Below, piece by piece: positions 1-11,222 of a DNA stretch of 64,000 nucleotides. Under the pieces are notes generated by a model. That model saw only the letters and a list, made by a program, of their open reading frames with translations. It searched no databases and was not told the origin of the DNA. Origin of the DNA: Hemileia vastatrix (taxonomy: Eukaryota > Basidiomycota > Pucciniomycetes > Pucciniales > Zaghouaniaceae); assembly GCA_030280995.1 (NCBI GenBank), contig JASXTE010000007.1:8981501-9045500 (forward strand). Direction: 5' to 3'. The translations under genes were made by a program, and so were the position numbers. Within the stretch, counting starts at the first letter, position 1; the number at the start of each line of letters is the position of its first letter.

Positions 1-3000
1 AGCTTTAAAGTATACAAAGGTAGAACAGAAGATTTGGCCTGTCAATGTTCCTATGCCTGTAGGTTTGAATCCTTCTTTGATGATACCTCATTTATCAAGA
101 GATACATACTGTACTCCTCTGGTGAAGAATCCTCCTGTTTTTGTAAAAACTGCTAGGGTGACTGTGGAATGGTTAAAAGTTGTTAATTTTGGTCCTTATG
201 GGTGGTTGTCTGATGAGGAAAAGAAGTTGTTGTTGCATGTTATTTTGCTGAGGGAGAAAGTTATGACATTTTTTGAAGAGGAAAGGGGTGTGTTAAACAC
301 TCTTATGGGGAACCTTACTTGATTCCTGTGGTTTGTCATCAGCCTTGGCAAATTAAACCTATTCCAGTTCCAGCTGCTATTAGAGATGATTTTATGGAGA
401 TTTTTAGGCAAAGAGTCAGGACAAGATTTTATAAACAATCAACTTCTAATTACTCAAGTCCGGTTTTCTGTGTTAAGAAAAAGAAAGGGAAGTTGAGGGT
501 GGTGAATGATCTTAGGGCCTTGAATAGAGTCACTATCAAGGATGTGGGGATGCTGCCAAGTGCAGAGGACTTTGTGAAAGCTTTTTCTGGATGGGTGTGT
601 TATGTTTTGGGTGATATTATGGGCGGTTATGATGAAAGGGAACTTCACACTGATTCAGGGCCACCACAACGTTTGAGACTCCTATGGGAAGATTTCAGCT
701 CACTAGGTTGCCTCAAGTAGCAACTAATTTAGTGGCAGTATATCAAGCTCAAATGGCTTGGATTTTACAGGATGAGGTTCCAACTCATGCTGGTATTTTT
801 ATTGATGACAGTGGAATTAAAGGACCCTCCACTGATGATGGAAATGAAGTTCTGAAGAAGAATCCAGGATTAAGGAGATTTGTTTGGGAATATGCAACTA
901 CTGTAGAGAGAGTATTGTTTAGGATTGAAGAGGCTGGTTTGAACATTTCTGGGTCAAAGTTTTGCTGTTTTGTTCCTGCTCTGTAAATTCTGGGTCATGT
1001 GGTATGTAAAGTAGGAAGGATTATGGCAAAGAAGAAAGTTAATAAAATTCAGTCATGTCCAAGACCAAAAAATACTAATGAATTTAGGGGATTTTTGGGA
1101 GTTTGTGTGTACGTTAGGATTTTTATTAAAGATTTTTCATTGTTGGCTTCACCATTGAGAAGGTTGAGCAGGAAAGATGCAGAGTGGGAATGGACTGAAG
1201 AGTGTGAAGAGGCTTTTCAGAAATTGAAGAAGGTGGTATGTGAAGATATTATTCTTCACAAGCTGGATTATGGAAGGGAATCTGAAAAAATTTATTTGGC
1301 AGTGGACTCAAGTTATATTGCTGCTGATGCTGTTTTGTCTCAGGATGATAAAGCTGGGAAGGTAAGGCAAGTAATTTATGAGTCTGTAGTTTTTAATGAG
1401 GTGGAATATAGGTATTCTCAGCCAAAGTTGGTATTGTGTGGTGTAGCAAAAATTTTGAAGAAGCTACAAACCGTTTTTTGGGGGCAGCATTTTTAGCTGC
1501 AGGTGGATATTAAATCTCTGGTTCAAATGAGCAACACACCTAGTCTTCCAAATTCTACAATGACTAGGTGGGTTGCATTTATTCAACATTTTTCTTTTGA
1601 CCTGGTGCACAAGCCAGGTAAGACATTTAAGATGCAAGATTGATTATCAAGAAGGCCACCCACAGATGATGATTCTGATTCTGAAGAATTTGATGAGGAT
1701 GTTCTAGTGATTAGGGCCAGCACAAAGGGTGCTGAATATTTTTCTCTCCTCCTTCATGAGGCTAAACTGGATGATTGTTCTTGCCTCCACCAAGAGGTTA
1801 AACTGGATGGATCTGATCTTGATTATGATGATCAAGATGTTTTTGTTGATGAATATGGGGCTGTGGTTTTGGATAGATCAAAATCTGAGAATGGTACTTT
1901 GTTAGTGAACTGGATTCTCTTAAGATTCAGTGGAAGAAAAGGGAGGTGCCGAAGTTTAGGGATTGGTGTCCCAGATGGGCCAGTTGTGTCCCTCATGTGT
2001 AAAATGGAGATTCTTATGACAGGGATTTACCCTTGGATATTGTTTTGTTGGATTTTGAAGATGAGACCTGGGGTCAGATTGCATTTTATTTTATTATGGC
2101 TGAATATCTTTTAACTTTAGAAAGGCCAGATACTTGTGATAATGATACTTGGATGGCAATCAAGAAGAAGGGTCCTGGCTTCTATGTGCCAATAATGAGG
2201 TTGATGAGGAGAAGGCTTCAAAATCCCCAGGTGGTGGTGACTCAGAAGAAGGGTCAAGAATTGGTTTTGAAGTCTTTGCATGAAGACCCTTAGTCATAGA
2301 GGCTTTGGGGAGACTTATAGAAGAGTAGCAGATAGATTTTGGTGGCCAGATATGAAGTTGTCTGTGCAGGGTTGGGTTCAATCTTGTGAAGAATTTCAAA
2401 AAAGAAGTCACTTGAAACCTAAAGAGGTTGGCCTTGCCACTTGTGAAACAACTGTGTTTGGAAGAGTCAGTCTAGATGCTATCCATATCAAAGAGGGCAG
2501 GTATAAATGCATGATTGTTTCCAGGGATGATTTGTCTGGTTGGGTTGAGGCAGTGCCTCTGGTGAATTTTACTGCTGAAAATGTGGCAGAATTTTTGAAG
2601 AAAGAATGGGTATTTAAGAATGGGTTGATGAAGTTGATGACTGTTGATGGTGGGCCAGAGTTTGGAGCTGAATTTAAAGAAGCTGTGGCAAGTATCGGTT
2701 CTAAATTCAGAGTGCCTACACCTTATTATCCTGAAGCCAAAGGAATGGTTGAAAGAGGCCATCAAGTTATCAAAAATTCTTTGGTGAAAATGTGTGGAGA
2801 TAGTGCTGAAAAGTGGAGGCATTATTTACCCTTGGTTTTATTTGTTGATAGGGTCACTGTAAAAGGGACAACTTGCTATTCCACTTATGAATTAATTTTT
2901 GAGTAGAAAGTTGTTCTACCAGTGGAGTTAGAAGCTTTCTCTTATCTTGAAATTTATTGGGATGATATATGCTCAACAGAAGATTTGCTCTGTGCTAGGA

Positions 3001-3341
3001 TGCAACAGTTGTAATGTAAAGAGGAATGTCAAGAGAAGGAATACTCTAGAATGATGAAGATAAGAAATCAATCAGTCAGATACTGGGACAAGAAGTTGGC
3101 TCATAGACTCAGGAATCCCTTGAAACCTGGTTGTTTGGTTTTGGTGTATAATAAAAGTTTGGAGAGTCAGTGGGAAAAGATGTTTTCTGACAGATTGAAT
3201 CACCCTTACACAGTCAGATCTCACGTGTCTGAAGGTTGTTAGGTTTTGGAGGTGTTGGATGGCGCAGTCTTAAAGAAGAGAGTGGCTGCGGATCAGGTGA
3301 AAAGATTTCACCTTAGAGGCAAGAAAAGTGAAGAAGATTGA
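1..3341 (+). pseudogene. Decayed Ty3/Gypsy pol, copy A (RT, RNase H, integrase)
   Basis: Retrotransposon polyprotein that would copy RNA to DNA and integrate it. In order: reverse transcriptase (KGKLRVVNDLRALNRV near 490-530; FIDD catalytic motif at 795-809), connection and RNase H (LAVDSSYIAADAVLSQ near 1297), a pre-integrase zinc-binding region (about 2280-2400; the last Cys of CEEC reads Phe), the integrase core (D in VSLDAIH near 2470, VDGGPEF near 2645, E in MVERGHQV near 2750) and a GPY/F-like tail (3051-3341). The frame is broken many times: shifts near 320, 700, 990 and 2290, a TAG after WGQHF near 1495 and a TGA near 1642. The window opens inside the gene, so gag and protease are not seen. 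The same family recurs, inverted, at 53935-56835 (copy B). Family assignment is secure; the gene is certainly inactive. Confidence 0.9.
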
Positions 3342-3406
3342 CTCCACAATGAGGATTAACTATGGACCATTCTTTAATTTGGATTTTGGTTATGCTGTGC
3401 ATCTGT

Positions 3407-3800
3407 TTTGTTTGAAACTTTTTGTTAGAAGGTACCCATGGGTGGGGCTTCTAGATTTTATTTTGGCAAGTGTAGGGGTTACTGATGGGCTGGCTGCCCT
3501 ATCAACAGTTACCCCAGATTGTCTGTTTCCAACCCCTTCTCTTAATTTGGTTGAACCCTAGTATTTTTTTCACAGTTTTTAGTCCTCTATGGCTTTAAAC
3601 TGGAAATTATTTTGGTCTTCAAGTGCCAGACTCTTCACGCTTATTATTTTTGGTTTAATGTGTTGGATTTTGTGTTTTGTTAGAAGGTACCCAGGGGGGT
3701 CTTCTATATTTTATTTTGGCATGTGTGTGGGGAACTGATGAGCTGGCTGCTCTTTAGAACAGTACCCGATAATTCCTGTTTCAAGAATTTTTTTCGTCCT
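3407..3800 (+). repeat. Duplicated LTR module (two copies about 255 bp apart)
   Basis: The units near 3425-3560 and 3680-3790 share AGAAGGTACCCA, then a stretch with AGTGTAGGGG or a close variant, ACTGATG and GGCTGGCTGC, each followed by a TATGACTTTAAACTG-like motif (3585 and 3848). The same module recurs near 6555 and, inverted, near 39120, 43480 and 58880. Confidence 0.7.
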
Positions 3801-4149
3801 AGTCAAATCCTAGTTCTGGTTTTTGTTGTTCAGGTTTCAAGTCCACTATGACTTTAAACTGTATTATTGGCTTGGGTCAGGATTGTTTTGTCTATTTGGT
3901 TTAGTGGGGGATCACTGGTGGTCTCCCATCATTTTTACTTATTGGAGGGAGCGCACTTAGTGATCATTTCCTTGGAATGGACTTTCTATGGAGCTGGATT
4001 TTTTTTCTTTTTCATTTCTTTAATTTTTCTGTCTATAGTTAGATAGTAGTTTAGATTCATTTCTTTTTTCTCTTTTTTTCTATTAATTTTTTATGGGAGT
4101 TATTAGGATATAAAGATGGAAAAATCACAAAATTATACTATATGCTGTT

Positions 4150-4376
4150 ACCACATCAGGGTCACCTGGATGTGGGCAAGAATTGGTTGGGAAAGGCTCA
4201 TCAATTGGCTGGGCAACGCTATTCTCTTTCTTTCTATTATTATTCTCTCAATTTCTAATTATTTCATATTTTTTTATTTAAATTTATTTAAAAATTACTG
4301 AACAGTGTATCCACATCAAGGTGCACTTGGATGTGGGTAAGGTTTCAGGGGATCAGCTCATCAGTTGGCTGGGGTA
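4150..4376 (+). repeat. Imperfect duplication of a CCACATCA...GGATGTGGG unit
   Basis: Two units about 160 bp apart (4150-4215 and 4309-4376) share CCACATCAGGGT or CCACATCAAGGT, TGGATGTGGG and TCATCA.TTGGCTGGG. A related unit is present inverted at about 40500-40580 in the copy-B flank. No coding potential; probably LTR sequence. Confidence 0.6.
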
Positions 4377-5200
4377 TAAAATTATTAACTATTATTTTTC
4401 TCATGTTATTATTATTATTCATTTCATTTTAATTTTTCAACTCTCATATTTTTGGTTAATTTTGTTATTTATTTTCAAGTTTTTTTTAGTATGTTAGTAG
4501 TTTAAAATGAAAAAAATAAAAATAAAATAAAATAAAATAAATAAAAAAATAAATTAAATAAAAATAAAAATAAAACAAATTTTGTTATATATATTTCTGT
4601 TAATTATTATTGTTTTCTCTATTTAGTGACTTATTAATAATTTTCTTATTTATTTTAATGTCTTGAAGAAGAAGCCTCTGGTGTTTGGTCCGGATTATGG
4701 TGGCATTTTTTCTTTTTATTACGATTGGAAGAAGAACTGTGTTCTTTGTGGTGTAGGTGGCTGGAAAGAGTATATGGATTGTAATGGTCAGGTACCGGAG
4801 TGGAAGGTAATTTTTGGGAAGAAGTGCAAGAAGCGGGTATCAAGTGTTGGAAGGTGTTCTTGATTATTCTAGATATCTTCCAGTGGTTATCAAGGAGCTA
4901 TTTACTTAGATTCTTTTCAAATTTATTTAACAGACCGTGGAGGGTAAAGGCCTTAAGCATGTTTGAACACATCATGCTTAGGTGTTGTTTCATGTCAGCA
5001 TAATCCAGCGTTAAGGTAGTTTCTAGAGGTTGGCAAATCCCAATTGTAGTTTCAGGATGCCGGGTTTCAATTACCCAGAAGAAATGGATCAGTAATTGTT
5101 CTCTGTTAAAGAAATTGGATTTTTTAATTTGGTACTTACATATTGGAAGTTCATCAAATTTGTAAGTGGCAGGGATTTGAGCTGTTCAAGAAAGCTGAAT
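4377..5200. other. AT-rich stretch without a gene
   Basis: Contains an A-rich simple stretch (about 4507-4575, AAAAT/AAATA units). Short ORFs here have no recognisable motif. Part of the LTR-like block. Confidence 0.5.
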
Positions 5201-5220
5201 GGATGTTGAAGGAGGATCAA

Positions 5221-5493
5221 TCAGATAGAGGTATGGATTCTCATGATCATTCTCAAAATAGTGTTGAGAAGACGAAGGAGAAGAGGGAAGTTCCTGTGGC
5301 CTGGTTGGAGCAGCAGGGCTGATGTTATTGTTGTAGATATTAATATTGCTTGGCCCAGTTGTGTTGGAAACTGGTGGTGGAGAACCAAGGTTGTTGAAGG
5401 AAGGATCAGGAGAATGTTACCTGGAAGCTGATTGTGATTTTCTGGATGAAGATCTAGAAGAAAGGGAAAAATCAGAGGAAAAATTTGCAGCAA
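5221..5493 (-). other. Low-complexity ORF of unknown status
   Basis: A 90-codon open frame rich in Leu, Pro and His, downstream of the antisense Cys-rich ORF and possibly a remnant of its C-terminus. No motif is recognised and no paralogue was found in the window. Confidence 0.15.
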
Positions 5494-5517
5494 GAGGAGA
5501 CGTGTATTTAGTTCTTC

Positions 5518-6209
5518 TTATAGTAAATGGAGATTTTTTTTAAAAGCAAAGTTGAGTGCTCTGGTGTTTTCTGAATGTCCTCTGGCAGGTTTTCTAGAGT
5601 TGTTTGAATTTTTGGGGTTTTCTGGGGAAGAAATTTGGTGTGTACGCATTTCTTTGGGAGAACTAGGAGGTGGTTGCGTAGAGTTGTTGATGTTTAATGG
5701 TGTATTTTGGCTTTTATCTGGCTGAATTTGGGAATTTTGAGCCTTATTTTGGCTTTCTGGCAAGGCGGCCGGGCCTCCTGGACACAGTCTAGCAGCCTGG
5801 GAGCTTATTTTGAAGCTGATTTGGCCAAATTTGATGAGATAAAAGCGGATTCTTGAGAAGATAAAGCAGGTATTTTAGGGAGTGTTTTGGAAATAGAAAA
5901 GCGTGATCTTCTGGAAGGAGCAGAAGATAAAGAAGAAGAATCAGGCCCAAGTTCTGGTGACCTGGTAGGAGATCTGGAAATATATTTGAGTGAAGGTGAA
6001 GGCAGAGGTATTGGATAGTTGGGGTCTTTGTCACATCTTTTCTTTTTAGAATTGCAAGAATCAAAAGCTCTTTTATAGAATTTGGCTTGAGGAGTAGGAA
6101 GAGTGAAGGTAAAAGGCCTGCACATGTGGATGCACTGTTTACAAGAAAATTCCTTTGGAGAAGTGAAGCAGGGAAGGTACGATGGCTCAAAGTCTGGTGA
6201 TTCATCCAT
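5518..6209 (-). pseudogene. Antisense Cys-rich ORF in the Gypsy LTR (copy A)
   Basis: Reads opposite to pol. Starts MDESPDFEPSYLPCF at 6209; upstream in-frame codons are dropped because the paralogue at 59293 starts MAESPDFY. A Cys cluster follows (SCKQCIHMCRP, then DSCNSKKKRCDKDP), the second part resembling the first half of a Zn(II)2Cys6 finger (C-x2-C-x6-C) with its first Cys replaced by Phe. After the finger the protein is Ser/Pro-rich to 5805, where the frame closes; a further low-complexity ORF (5518-5763) may continue it after a shift or intron. Could be an element-encoded DNA- or RNA-binding protein; no known name. That two copies conserve the N-terminus supports real coding ancestry. 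Confidence 0.45.
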
Positions 6210-6354
6210 GATTTGTGAAGGAAAAATAATCAAGAGAAAAGATAGGAATAAAAATTTTGTCAGTGATGTGTAGATAATGAAGAAAGAGTGAAAGTTCAGC
6301 AGGTTGGATGTGGAGCACTGCGCATGGAGGTGGCACGACCCTTATATTCAAAAT

Positions 6355-6800
6355 GTGGATAGTCTGTCAATACTGTAAACTGAACACTGTGGTCAGTCCA
6401 TCAAGACTTTAAACTGAAAAACGGTATAGTCCCACAATACTATAAACTGAGGATGGTTTACTGGTTGAGTTCTTCAGGACTATAAACTGATCATGGGAGT
6501 TGGTGTGATTCTGGAAGAGGGCATCCAAAGGATAGTCTCTGAATTTTGTTAAGGCAAGTGTGGGGGTAACTGATGATCTGGCTGCTCTGTAGAACATTTA
6601 ACCCAGAATTTTAGTTTTTTTCTTTGGTTATTAATGTTTTGATCTCTGGTTCTGAATTTTTGATTCAGGTTTTGGAGTCCCCCAAGAATATAAACTGAGA
6701 ATTTTTGAGTCCCCCAAGACTATAAAATGAGGATTGTTAGTCTGCCAAGACTTAAAACTGAGGATTAGTCCCCCAAGACTTTGAAATGAGGAGTTTTTTT
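6355..6800 (-). repeat. Minisatellite, AGTCCCCCAAGACT..AAACTGA units (copy A)
   Basis: At least eight degenerate units of AGTC(C/A)..CAAGACT(A/T)TAAACTGA, clustered at 6360-6500 and 6675-6795. The same array is present inverted at 58676-59150 in copy B. It lies between the two antisense ORFs in both copies. Confidence 0.8.
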
Positions 6801-6875
6801 TTATTTTTTTTTCTAAATCAAGTTTTTTGTGCAAGAAGTAATTACAGAAAATAATCAAGAGATTTAACAAAATTT

Positions 6876-7380
6876 TCAGGGATTAGCTTTGAACTGGTGG
6901 ATGAGGTTCTTCCTTTTTACAAGGTCCTGTGGGTTCCTGGCAGGAGTAGATTGGAAGTTATCTAGGATGAGATGCTTCTGTTGAGAAGATTGTTGTTGGA
7001 AGTTGTCTGTGATTGTTGGCAAAGGGTTAGGAATGGTTCCTACATTGTCATCATCACTTTCAAGAGGAAAATTAACTGAAATTTGGTCATATTGGAATTC
7101 AGTATGAAGAAATTTTGTGTTTACCATCAGATGGACCAGGTATGGTAGAAGTAATGGTAGTAGTAGTGTGGACACTCTTTTTTGGAGGGTCTAATTTTTG
7201 GACCAGTCTGGGGATCAGGATAGAAGGTCTGGATCTTTTGGTGCTGGTAGAAGATGGATCAGGTTGTAGAGATGGTGAAGAAGTTGCAGAATACAATGAA
7301 TCAGGTCTGAAATAAGTCTTCTTCCTAAAGTGACAGGCATCACAGGAGGTTTTGTAGGGAGGAGCAGTTGGTGTGATGGT
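6876..7380 (-). pseudogene. Second antisense ORF with half zinc-finger motif (copy A)
   Basis: Minus-strand coding remnant. Near 7347 it reads TSCDACHFRKKTYF, the shape of the first half of a Zn(II)2Cys6 finger whose third Cys is Tyr here (the copy-B paralogue has TSCDACHNRKVTCF). A Ser/Pro/Thr-rich part follows to about 7099. After a frame change near GPSDG, which may be a former intron, the sequence continues to 6876 through SDDDNVGTI and KRKNLIHQFKA, both matched closely in copy B (58400-58590). Function unknown; the conserved pairing with the upstream Cys-rich ORF suggests exons of one antisense gene. Confidence 0.45.
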
Positions 7381-7890
7381 ACAGATGAGATTGTTGTCAA
7401 TTCAGTATTGGCAAGGACCCATGTCAGTAGCAGATTTGGAGAAGAAGCTGAACATGGTGGTTGTGATGAAGGAGAATGTGGATATTCTCTGTTGGAGGGA
7501 TGATGTGATCTTCTAAAATTGATGGAGCCCTTTGTTGGTCTGTTTGGAATTTTTTTTTAAATTTCTTAAATGGCATTGTTTAATAATTGGGTGTTTTTCT
7601 GGAATTATTTAGAAAATATTGGGACTGCCCGGATGTGGGTATTATAATTGGATATCCCCGTTTTTTCTCTATATTTTATGTCTTGATGACATTTTTTATA
7701 TTCTAAGTATTTGAGGGATTATTTCTCATTTTTCATTTTAAAAGATAGCTGTTTAATTTTGTTTTTTGCGTTTTACAGGCTAACCTTAAATCTTAGGGTT
7801 AAGTGCTTAGTACAATTGGAATGGGCTAATTTTTCTCTACGTTTCATGTCTCAAATTTTTTGTAGCTTAATTATGTGTTTTAAAGGCTTT
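7381..7890. other. LTR sequence without a gene
   Basis: Homologous (inverted) to about 57560-58030. It contains the sequence immediately beside the insertion point of the 27.8-kb transposon. No open frame is supported. Confidence 0.5.
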
Positions 7891-7893
7891 AGT
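7891..7893. repeat. Target-site duplication AGT (left)
   Basis: AGT directly before CACCACAG; repeated at 35711-35713. The empty paralogous site at 57561-57566 (minus strand) reads AGTAGT, consistent with duplication of AGT on insertion. Confidence 0.85.
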
Positions 7894-7933
7894 CACCACA
7901 GAAAATTTGGGGGGGTATTGCTAGCAATACCCC
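7894..7933 (+). repeat. Left terminal inverted repeat
   Basis: CACCACAG, an A/T tract, seven G, then a 22-bp palindrome (7912-7933) with half-site GGGGTATTGCT. It matches the right end with two mismatches, both in the A/T tract. Confidence 0.92.
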
Positions 7934-7943
7934 TCATTTAAAA

Positions 7944-7986
7944 ATGTTGGGAAGTGGTTGGAAAGCTGTTGGAAGGCTGTTGGGAG
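7944..7986 (+). repeat. Subterminal GTTGGAA(A/G)GCT repeats
   Basis: Three to four short direct units just inside the left terminus (GTTGGGAAGTG, GTTGGAAAGCT, GTTGGAAGGCT, GTTGGGAG). Subterminal arrays bind transposase in CACTA-type elements; that role here is inference. Confidence 0.5.
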
Positions 7987-8847
7987 TTCATTGTGAAACC
8001 AGATTTAAATTAAATTAATTGGACAAAGATTTGGTAATCAGTTAGACCTAGGTTAAACCAAACTCGATCACAGGTTTCTTGGAGCTTGGTGATTACTTTG
8101 ATTTTGAGCTGAGCACAGATTGAGCAAAGCTTGAACATATCACTTAACATATCATAATATTCACTTTCCCATCTTGTGGAAAGCAAAATTTGATATTCGT
8201 TCTAAGAATATCTACATATATTTTCTTGCCAAGTTGGTAACAGAAGGTTAAACTGTAGTATCTCAATTATTACACTAGACTACATAGATATTTGATAAAA
8301 CATACAATTCAAATCAATTTTAATATTATTGAGATCACCATAAGTGTCTTTCCAAAGACTTACAAAAAGTATGTTAGTATCAAGATATCGTTCTAGGTAG
8401 TAGTTTCAATTTGGATTTTGAACTGACATCTAAAGCATTTTACTATTAGACAGAAACATAAATAAGTGTAATAAGAGTGAAATTATTCTATTTTGTGATT
8501 ATAATGTAACAATAATGCACATTTTTATTGAGAAAATTTTTCTTTCTCCACAAACCAAAATTTACTCTATAGGCTCAAGATTTATTTTTAAGACATATTA
8601 TTCATTTCAGTTATCATTGATTTACTTCCAATATTTATTAAAAAGATAATAATAATACATGTGAAAGAATTATGAGCTTAGCATAGCATATGCTAAAAAG
8701 TTATTTTGTTGTTTTATTCAAAACTGATTCTTCATTTTTTGCTTCAATTCATCTTTTAACAACCACTATCTTCAGATACTATTCTTACTTAATATGTCAA
8801 GTCTCAGATGTGTTGGACAGTTCTCAATAACAATCGATTAAATTTAT
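7987..8847. other. Non-coding upstream region of the SNF2 gene
   Basis: AT-rich, with no open frame of note. It probably contains the promoter and 5' leader of the gene starting at 8848; no clear TATA element stands out. Confidence 0.4.
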
Positions 8848-11222
8848 ATGAATGTAATTTCAAGATTTCAAAACTCACCGACCCCCACAATTTTACAGCG
8901 AGGCCATTCGAATGTTCATATTTTTGGACTATTTGAAGAAAGAAAACCAACCCTTGTTGGTAATCTTTCTCAAGTGCACAGTCAGCACATTGGACCACTA
9001 TTGGGTGACATTGGCTCTGGATCTCACCATTTAAACCAAAGAAGTGCCTTGAATCCTATGAAGCCTTTCTATTTTCATGCTTACTTGGTTCCAGTTTTTG
9101 GTAATCAGTATCAACTTTGGGGATGCCTCTTTTCTTCAAGTAAAATAATCAGTCTTGCTAAAGAAGCATTTTCTTCTGCACAAATCGATTTATGTCCAAT
9201 CCTGAACTACGACTCCACTATCTTTTTTAATATCCCGCATGTAATTTTTGAAGGCTCTTTCCAAATATCTCAGAGTACTCAAGATTGGAAAGCTGATCAA
9301 CTTATCCGAGGAATCAAAACAGTTCTCAAAACACATCAACTTCAAGCAATAAATTTTATGATTGACAATGAACGAATGTTAAAGGAAAAGTTGGATATCA
9401 TGTGGAGGCACCAGGACAACCATTGGCTTAGAACTGGATTCTATGACTATAAAGATCAGTTTCCTAACAATCAATTGCCGCCTGAAGGAAACGGGTCAAT
9501 ACTTGCTGATGATATGGGTTTGGGAAAGACACTTTCAACTCTTTCTCTTATAAGTGCAACTCAAGGTGAAGCAAGACAATTCCAGGTATCAGAAAATCAA
9601 GAAGGTATTAATCGGAGTTCAGCCACACTGATTATATGCCCCCTGGCAACACTATCGAATTGGATCAATGAAATAAGTGTGCACTTTGAAGATAATGCAC
9701 TTCCTTTCAAGGTTCTTTATGGGAAGGATTGTCAAAATACTAATGTCAATGAGCTACAGGACACTGCTATTGTTTTAACAACCTATGAAATAGCTAGCCC
9801 AACGATGTCAAAAAATCAAAGCCAAAAAAAGATACCGGTGACTCAAATGCTCTTTTGGTATAGAGTTGTTTTAGATGAAGCTCAGTTAGTGCCCATTTCT
9901 ATATCTAAAACTTAAAACTTAATTTTTATAATCAATTTTTATAAATATTCTTTTAGTTACATTAAAAATCCTTACTCGCAGAGGGCTCAAACAATATTTG
10001 ACTTGGAATCCCAACACCGACTATGCTTGACTGGAACTCCACTTCAGAACAGGCCCACTGACCTTCAAAGTCTTATTTTTTATCTTAGAATCGAAAAGTG
10101 GCAAGAAGACTGGTTATGGAAGAATTTCCTTTTTCCAGGTTTGCAAAAAGGAAAGGCTAATTCTATTAAATCAATCAATCACTTAATGAAAGTCATAAGC
10201 CTACGTAGAACAAAGGATGCAATTTTGTCTCTTCCAAAAAAGATTCAAAGGGGGATATCGGTTCAATTAGCAGATCCATGGAGGTCTAAACTTGATGTGC
10301 TTCAAGAAGGATTCACTGAGCGATATGGGCCCTCCAGAAGCACTGACTTCCCTTGGGACTCATCTGAGTTTCTAAGAGAGCTGATGATTTTAAGAAAATT
10401 CTGCAACCATCCAATCTACGAAAATCTGGATGAAACTCCAACTTTTGATTTCACCTGGCAGCATTCCGCAAAGATTTGTCATCTTATAGGCCACTTAAAA
10501 AACTTTTTGTCTGGTGAAAGGGATATAAATTTTCCAAAAGCTGTTATATTCTCCAACTTTGCAGACTTTTTGCAGATGTAAGTGATTCTATAATGAATTG
10601 TTTTACAAAATTGTGTTGGCTTATTAAAAACAATTTTCTAATATTTCAAAATAGAATAAAAATGGCTTTAGATGACCACAATATTAGGTATACCCAGCTT
10701 ATGGGTGAACTCAGCCGGACAAAGCGAGACAAAAATATGCATGAATTCCATTTTAATAAAAATTGCCAAGTTTTGGTTGGAACGATTCAGGCTGCAGGAG
10801 TGGGTATAGATCTCAGGTGTGCTCAAAATGTATATATAATGGTGAGCTCAATGTCTTTTATTTCATATTAAGAACAAAAATATTAAATTTTTTATATGTT
10901 CAATGTTGAAATAGGAGCCAAATTGGAATCCAGCAGTTGAGCAACAGGCTGTTGATCGGCTGTATAGAATGGGGCAGCAAAATGAAGTAAATGTTTTGAA
11001 TTATTTTGTACAAGGAAGTATAGAATTCAGCATGTATAAGATTCAAAGGAAAAAAATGGAGCTAATAATGTAAGCCAAATTTCATTTCTATAAATTTTAA
11101 TGATAATAGTAATCATTAAAATTATGTTTTTGTTTTCAAGGCTAAGTGTCCCAAACAGTGGAAATGAGGAGTATGAGTGTGCAAACCTATTATTAAGGGA
11201 GTTTGTCAATCACTCACATTAG
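8848..11222 (+). CDS. SNF2-family DNA-dependent ATPase, five exons
   Basis: Predicted exons 8848-9884, 9957-10577, 10655-10841, 10915-11069 and 11141-11222; introns 71-77 nt, each with GT..AG ends. The joined frame is open and exactly divisible (693 aa). Walker A is ADDMGLGKT (Lys227). The first intron splits the DEAH box: the exon ends DEA+CA and the next begins T, restoring DEAH (343-346) followed by YIKNP. LTGTPLQN, VGTIQAAGVGIDL (motif V) and AVDRLYRMGQ (motif VI, about 627-636) follow in canonical order. The family remodels chromatin or translocates on DNA. The motif pattern is closest to Rad5/Rad16-like proteins, but I see no RING finger or HIRAN domain. It is intact, unlike several neighbours. 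An upstream exon cannot be excluded. Confidence 0.9.

Larger units (their letters stand above)
3342..7893 (+). mobile_element. Long LTR-like block of Gypsy copy A, left part
   Basis: Begins right after the pol stop, at TGACTCCACAATGAGGAT; copy B has nearly the same sequence right after its pol stop (minus strand, about 43680). Its far half (7893 back to about 5500) is homologous to the sequence upstream of copy-B pol (57600-59480). Sequence found both downstream and upstream of pol is what an LTR is. The block is interrupted at 7893 by the 27.8-kb DNA transposon and resumes at 35711-36390, giving an LTR of about 5.2 kb. It holds antisense ORFs, a minisatellite and duplicated modules. Exact ends are not proven; no terminal target duplication was found. 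Confidence 0.6.
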
